From: Deinandra increscens subsp. villosa
Lineage: Eukaryota; Streptophyta; Magnoliopsida; Asterales; Asteraceae
Direction: 5' to 3'
Assembly (NCBI GenBank): GCA_039602395.1
Contig: JBCNJP010000023.1
Location: 94,008,030 to 94,072,029 of the forward strand
Length of the DNA: 64,000 nt
The notes beneath the pieces are model-generated. The model was given only the letters and a program-made list of their open reading frames with translations, had not been told where the DNA came from and did not search any database. The translations under genes and the position numbers were made by a program. This document shows, piece by piece, positions 58,872-64,000 of this stretch. The stretch's first letter is position 1. The number at the start of each line of letters is the position of its first letter.

Positions 58872-59020
58872 ATTTCTAATTCGAATTTTGAATCGAATCG
58901 AATGGAAAATCTCATATTCTAATTCGATTCGAAATTCAATATTAGACGTCGAATCGAATCGATTTCGAATTTGAGATTTCTAACCTAATTTTAAACTGCT
59001 CAATTTCGAATCGAACCGAA
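57885..59020. repeat. TTCGAAT-rich element, unit 2 copy, interrupted
   Basis: Same element as 38110-38730, but its short AT run has grown and received a 426-bp foldback (58375-58800). Confidence 0.65.
58375..58800. mobile_element. Foldback MITE inside a TA microsatellite (Micron-like)
   Basis: Arms of ~150-190 bp (for example GAGTTGGAGAATCGTTGGAA on the left and its near-inverse at about 58750) have ends AGGG and CCCT. They are flanked on both sides by long TA runs (58330-58374 and 58801-58868, the latter with a GT run inside). Unit 1 has only a short TATATA at the same site (about 38560). The 64-codon minus frame is foldback sequence. Confidence 0.75.
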
Positions 59021-60254
59021 TTCCGAGTGTCTTTCTTCACGCCAACACAACAAACAAAATCTTCTTAGCAAATTAAGACCCCCCTTTACTAGAACAAAAT
59101 CCAAACTCATAAAGGAAGAAGGAAGATCAGCGCGATGAAAAATGGGGAACTATTAAGAGTATCTTGCATGACGTGTATCACACGATATAACGCAGTAAAC
59201 ATTGTTCATAAAAGATAGTGGTACATACATCATAAGAAATGGCACAAAACGAGGAACTGTTCACATTAATTTAACTTTGTTAATTGTTAATAATAATAAG
59301 GGGATTTCATTGGCGCGTGACGTCTAGATATCTCCGTTCGCGACATCTATACAAAAGGATGAGTGTGTTATGTTTATTTTTTGTTCAAGAGATGAATGTA
59401 TTAGCTATGTTGAGACTAACAAAGGATAACAAATATATAACAAAAGACAGAGGATAAAAAAGTTGAAACAGAATGCATGCATGCATAAGCCCACGTAGAA
59501 CACCAATTTTTTCACATGATCTATTGTTCCTCCCCACTTCCTTTCTGAATAATAGGATAGTAATAGTGGCCTAGTGGGTCATAACTCACTCTTTGGAGCA
59601 GGACGAATCTGCAAGGTGATTTCGTATTAAATCCAACACTTAAAAAGAATTCTAATAAAAATAATAAAACCGTTGAAAATTAAACATTTCAAAACCTATT
59701 TTGTTTACGGAAAGCGAGGCATATGAAGTTATGACGACTTGAATTTAAATATCAAAAAGCCAAAAAGGAAAATCGTCGTGATGGTATATTTGGAAATGAC
59801 GAAAAAGTTGCACGTTGTATTTTAAAAAGCTTCGATGCCCGTGTGTACCAGATGCTTCTATGGGCTCAAAATGAGGCCCTAAATTGAATTGGGGGACTTT
59901 AAACTATCGGACCACATGTCCCTTGGGCAGATCACTCATTTGCAGGCCCATTATCGGACATCCATTTGCAAGCCTTTATATCAAATAATAAATTACAATA
60001 TCTACACTATTTATGAAACGTTTCTTTTTAAAAAGGATAGTGGTATAAAGCCTAACCTTGGGCAGTTGGGCCTTAGAGAAATTCTAAATCATATCAAAAA
60101 AAGATAACTTATTTATTTTACTCACGAATATTCTTTAGAAAATCATACAATACAACAAATACATAGACGCTTACAACCTCTTAATGATACATATCTTACA
60201 TAATTATATATAATATATATTGTCAAATATATTGAATTAAAGATGTGAAAATAT
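59021..60254. other. Downstream flank of gene C
   Basis: No gene. Collinear with 38731-41789 minus that region's insertions. It represents the cleaner, ancestral-like version of the flank. Confidence 0.6.
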
Positions 60255-62875
60255 TCATAGTCGGGAAAGAACATATGAACTATGCTCTTGGAGTACTTGA
60301 CTCTTGTTGTCTTGTGCCAACATGTTATTTAGCTCATTGACAAACGTCTCCATCGATGCGGTTGGCAAGCATATGGGTACCACGATTCCTGACTCGCCCT
60401 TATGGTTCGTAAAAGGGATGTAGAAACTAGCAACACCTGGGATAGCACCTACTCCGCCTTTGGCGGGTCCGCCATAAGCCGCTTTTCCCCAGCCAAAGTC
60501 AACTAGGTCAAATCCAGCTCGAGTCACGTCTGATACAAGGTAGCTTCGAACGACGGTAAAGTGAGGTCGTCCCTTGGTTACCATTAAGTCAGCTACAGAT
60601 CTCATGTATTCTTCATTGACATCATTTTTAGCCTTCATCACAAGCTCCAATGCATGCGCTAATGGTTTGGTAGATAGATCTTTGGCCGTGGAAATGGCGA
60701 CCGGGAAGGCGAAACCATTTCCATAGTATCCAACCGGAAGAGGAGGATTGAACTTGGCACGTGCGTTCACAATGCAAATGATGCGCATTTCTTCCTCAGG
60801 ATCAGGTTGGAGCGCGATGGTACGACAACGCCAGAGGCAGGCTGTTAGCACCTCAAAGGTAGAGCACTTTTTAAGGTATGATGGAACAAACTTACGTAAT
60901 GCTAACATCTCAGCGGGTCCAAAGAAAAAAGATCGGTGTGCCATGTCATCTAGTGGGATTATCGTACCCTTGGTGTCTTCCACCTCATCGTACTCGTGAT
61001 GAGTACATGTGACATGTGGCGGGTTTCGTGCAAAAAGCAAGTCCCTTTGCCACACAGGCAAAGTTGAAGGCTTTGATGCACCTTGTGCCATTTCACCTAA
61101 TGCTGTCATGAATTGAACGAGCCCCGGTGCATCACTCATGGAGTGGTTCAGTCGTAAACCAAAAATAAAACCCCCACATAATAATCTTGTTACCTATTAA
61201 TAAAAGTTAATTAAAAATCAGTTAAAGTAATTGAAGATCGAGACAGTATATTCAATTAGATGTGAGCAAAATAACTAAATGACCAAAGCATGACCAAAAA
61301 CATAAGCTATTAAAAAACTAACTGTTAGGTTATGATCTTTATAAAAACTGATTTTTATTGTTTGATTGCATATATACGTGTATAAATAATTTTCTACCCA
61401 TTATATATAGTATTATTAATTAAAATAGAATTATTAAATGAAACAATCTTTGAAAACTTGAGGAAATCAACTGGTCGGATCAGTTAGACTTCTAATCCGA
61501 TGCTTAACTGGTTCATTGTCGTTTTAGACCGTTGTTTTTAACCGGTCTGACTAATTGGTGTATTAACCGTATTTTAATATTATTAGTTTAAAATTCCATT
61601 CTTCGTTTATTCATTTAAGTTTTGTCATATTACAGGGGTTAAGTTAAATACACATAAAATATATTTTGTCAAAAAAACAATAGTAAAATATCATCTTAAT
61701 TAATTTTATAAATCAATAATTGAGATTTAAGTAAAATAAAATAAGAGGAAACTAAGAGGTTCTTTGTAATTTTTTAAGTTTCGTCCACTTTTTATATAGT
61801 TTTAAGTTTTTAAAAAAAGTGTACTGAATTTATATTAAAAAAAAAACTAAAATTATTATTTTTCTTAATTGTACGACGTGGCAAAGTTTTAATGGTTTCC
61901 ATTCATTTTAACCGAATCAACTTATTACTCGATTCAACCCCTATAAATATGAATATATATGTCAGACATTAGATAAGATATATATTGTTTAATTTCTACA
62001 ACTTTTACAAAGTTATCTAGTTTTTAAATCCAGTTCTAAAATCATTTCTATAAACCATAAAGTATAAATTATATTTTTTCACCTCAACTTTATTATAACA
62101 AAAATATATATGAAGGGTTTTAAATGAGTCAAACCGAGTCAAGTCAGGGTGAGGTTTGAGCTCAAACTCAAAATTCAAAAAGCCGACTAGACTCAGTTCT
62201 CGGGCTCAAAGTTAAAGTTAAACAAGCTTATAACTAGTAAGCCAATGAGCCGAGTCAAGCCTCGGCTCGGTTATAAAACGAGCCGACTTGACTTGACTCG
62301 TTTGAAAATAGACTTTTTTAATCTTTTATATTTCGAGCTTTTTCAAGTCGAGCCACGAGTAAGCTTCAAACCGCGAGCTTTTTAAGTAAAATATAAAAAA
62401 AAGTTGAAAGTTCGCCGGAGAATTTCACCTGAATCAGGAGCAATGGCGAGTCGAGAACCCCTCCAGATCCGGGAACATCATAAATCAACTCTTCCAAACA
62501 CGGAAACGGCGGCTGAAGCGCATCTCCGAACTCCTCCAACGTCACATCCGCCTGCGCCTCGATAAACACCACCCCCTCGCCGGAGCAATCCACCATCAGC
62601 TTCCTCGCCGGACCTTCCCTCAACCTTCCGGCGAACGGGTAGTAGAACACCAGCACGTTCGCCAGCGCCTCCCGGATCACACTCGCCGGATCCCGGTTTT
62701 TTAACTTCGGATCGTGGCGGTAAAACTGGATCACCGGGATGTGGAACCGGAGGCCTTCCTGGTCGTCAATGTCGGAGAGAGGTTTGAGTTCTCGCGGCGT
62801 TGGTTTCGCCGGAGCGATGAGCTCCGGCGAACGGCGCCGGACGGTGAAGGTTAACGTAGTGTTATTTACCGCCAT
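60255..62875 (-). CDS. BAHD acyltransferase, benzyl alcohol O-benzoyltransferase-like (copy C)
   Basis: Exon 1 is 62429-62875 and exon 2 is 60255-61193, with the conserved intron position after codon 149. The product is 461 residues. The catalytic motif is HSMSD (166-170), with Ser in place of the Thr of copy B; DFGWG is at 381-385. The region GKAAYGGPAKGGVGAIPGVA after DFGWG matches the typical HSR201/BEBT form better than A or B. Exon 1 differs from B at a few sites (IPVIQFYRHD for IPEIQFYRHD, LEEFGDALQPPF for LKEFGDALYPPF). The C-terminus YVLSRL carries the Ser-Arg-Leu PTS1. The frame is intact. Likely reaction: acyl transfer from benzoyl-CoA (or acetyl-CoA) to an alcohol, probably in peroxisomes if the tail works; the substrate is inferred from family only. 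Confidence 0.95.
61194..62428 (-). other. Intron of BAHD gene C
   Basis: 1235 bp, homologous to intron B, with the same GAGCCGAG/CTCGAG-rich repeat (about 62120-62375). Here it ends about 50 bp from the donor site, leaving native sequence GTGAAATTCTCCGGC after the exon. Confidence 0.9.
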
Positions 62876-62957
62876 GTGGAGTGTGTGGTGGGTGGTTGTT
62901 TGTTTGTTAGGGTTTGTTATGTGGTGGAGTGAGTTTGTTAGGTATTGAGGTGAGGTC

Positions 62958-62965
62958 TTTATATA
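62958..62965 (-). promoter_or_regulatory. TATA box of BAHD gene C
   Basis: TATATAAA on the minus strand about 85 bp before the ATG, in a promoter nearly identical to that of gene B from 44350 to about 44480. Confidence 0.75.
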
Positions 62966-62975
62966 AGCACGTTAT

Positions 62976-63329
62976 TTGGGTGTGTGAGTGAGTTAGTGTG
63001 GGGCCCGTGATGAAATGAATATTCATTGTATTTTACGTATAAATTTTTATATTTGGAAATGGAAAAACTAGTGGAGGACTCGGTTGAATATTTACCAAAA
63101 TTCATGAAATGTCTATGTGGTTCGTCAAAATCTCATGAGACGTGGTGTTGACTGTTTGAGAGGTTTTAGGGAACTCTAACTGTAATTTCAATAGTTAAAG
63201 GATTAAAGTTGTAATTTTAAAAAATCTGATTTTAGTTCAATTGATAATTACTTATTCTTTAATTCCTTTATATATATGTTAGAACTTAAAAATTCAAAAC
63301 TTGTTATTTACATTAGTTTACTAAAATTC
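62976..63329. other. Upstream region of gene C
   Basis: AT-rich. Homology to the gene B upstream region fades beyond about 63070. No gene seen. Confidence 0.4.
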
Positions 63330-63554
63330 GCTTCAAATTTTTGTTCTAAAAAATTGCATGGTCGAAGGATCAAACCCGGGTCCTTGGGTTTAGAAACGGA
63401 TGCGCACTTAAGCTTTCACGTTACGTGACTATGCAAAAATGCCTAGCAAAATAATATATATTATATAATCACATAAGAAAAATTTTGAAATTTCGGGCCA
63501 TGAGAAAGCCGGATCTTGGACGGTGTTCCACCCTACCTTTGCTCAAGGCCGCCC
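63330..63554. mobile_element. Right end of a hAT-like or tRNA-containing repeat
   Basis: It ends CAAGGCCGCCCCTG (complement of CAGGGGCGG, a hAT-type terminus). Inside is GATCAAACCCGGGTCC, a B-box-like motif on the minus strand. The left terminus was not found. Confidence 0.45.
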
Positions 63555-63670
63555 CTGCATTTACATACGTTGAATGAGTTAGAATCTTTGCAAGAAACCA
63601 TGAGCTTGCCATGACTTTACTCAAGAAATACAAGTACAAAGTTTTCATATGAAATTAAGCATTGATTAAA

Positions 63671-64000
63671 AGATTATTGGCGAATATTTGTTTGGATTTT
63701 ACATTAATTGTTAAGTAGGAGTAGGCTTGTGGTTACTTAATTTGGTATATACCAATCATATATCTTAAAAGGTGAAACACTTATTTATGTGTAACAAACT
63801 TATCATCTTTTTTTAAGGACCAAACTTATCATCTAATTAGCATAACAACATCGAAGTTTGTTGCAAACAAGTCAAAAATAGTAGAAAATGTAACAAACCA
63901 AATAGTGTTTAGTAATGGACAAATAAGCTAAAATCTCATTTGATTTAACTATACATTTTTTTTAATTACTAATGTGTCAAAAATAATAAAATTATATTGT
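63671..64000. other. AT-rich DNA to window end, nothing recognised
   Basis: No gene or boundary seen. Confidence 0.4.

Larger units (their letters stand above)
57441..63670. repeat. Tandem segmental duplication, unit 2 (contains BAHD gene C)
   Basis: Collinear with unit 1: CTCTCTTCATGGCTTCTC at about 57485, TTCGAAT-rich element, spacer, BAHD gene, then GAATGAGTTAGAATCTTTGC (63569). It lacks the hAT-like elements at 39529, 39888 and 40695 and the LTR nest. Confidence 0.85.

Overview
This is a gene-poor, AT-rich, repeat-dense piece of a flowering-plant nuclear genome. It shows spliced genes with TATA boxes, plant BAHD acyltransferases, and many plant-type transposons (Ty1-copia, Ty3-gypsy, LINE, tRNA-derived SINEs, hAT, Mutator-like, PIF/Harbinger-like, pogo-like, Helitron). 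The style of the repeats resembles Asteraceae, but that is an impression, not a proof. I see no bacterial genes, rRNA genes or CRISPR arrays.

The only convincing intact host genes are three two-exon genes on the minus strand, at 19470-21558 (A), 41790-44348 (B) and 60255-62875 (C). Each encodes a 461-residue BAHD acyl-CoA transferase of the benzyl alcohol O-benzoyltransferase (HSR201/BEBT-like) type. All have one phase-0 intron after codon 149, an HxxxD motif at residues 166-170 and DFGWG at 381-385. B and C end in Ser-Arg-Leu, a canonical peroxisomal targeting tripeptide; A ends in Pro-Arg-Ile. B and C lie in a tandem segmental duplication (about 37417-57430 and 57441-63670). A is an older, diverged copy with recognisable shared downstream flank.

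Layout. 1-4050: hAT-like, Helitron and SINE insertions in AT-rich DNA. 4053-13880: a tandem array of a ~598-bp repeat invaded by a MITE, a hAT and a ~6.4-kb composite insertion. 14100-17240: a decayed Athila-like Ty3-gypsy fragment and LTR-like DNA. 17358-18490: a LINE tail and a ~150-bp tandem repeat. 19470-21640: gene A. 22683-24061: a hAT-like element holding a Mutator-like foldback. 24760-37040: a diverged noncoding repeat present about four times, each copy carrying different insertions, plus a possible noncoding transcribed locus (27490-31500) and a Helitron 3' end. 37417-45692: duplicated unit with gene B. 45693-57064: an 11.4-kb nest of non-autonomous copia-type retrotransposons, with six LTRs and two nested target-site duplications. 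57065-63670: the rest of unit B, then unit C with gene C.

The most unusual structures are (i) the nested, concatenated LTR array whose internal regions carry arrays of a 13-nt hairpin-forming motif and no recognisable gag-pol, (ii) several hAT-like elements with TAGGGGTG- or TAGAGGTG-type ends, each filled with a different simple subterminal motif, and (iii) one short 3' tail shared by SINEs and a LINE. Splice sites, duplication boundaries and target-site duplications were read by eye; relationships to named families come from memory of family features, not database searches.
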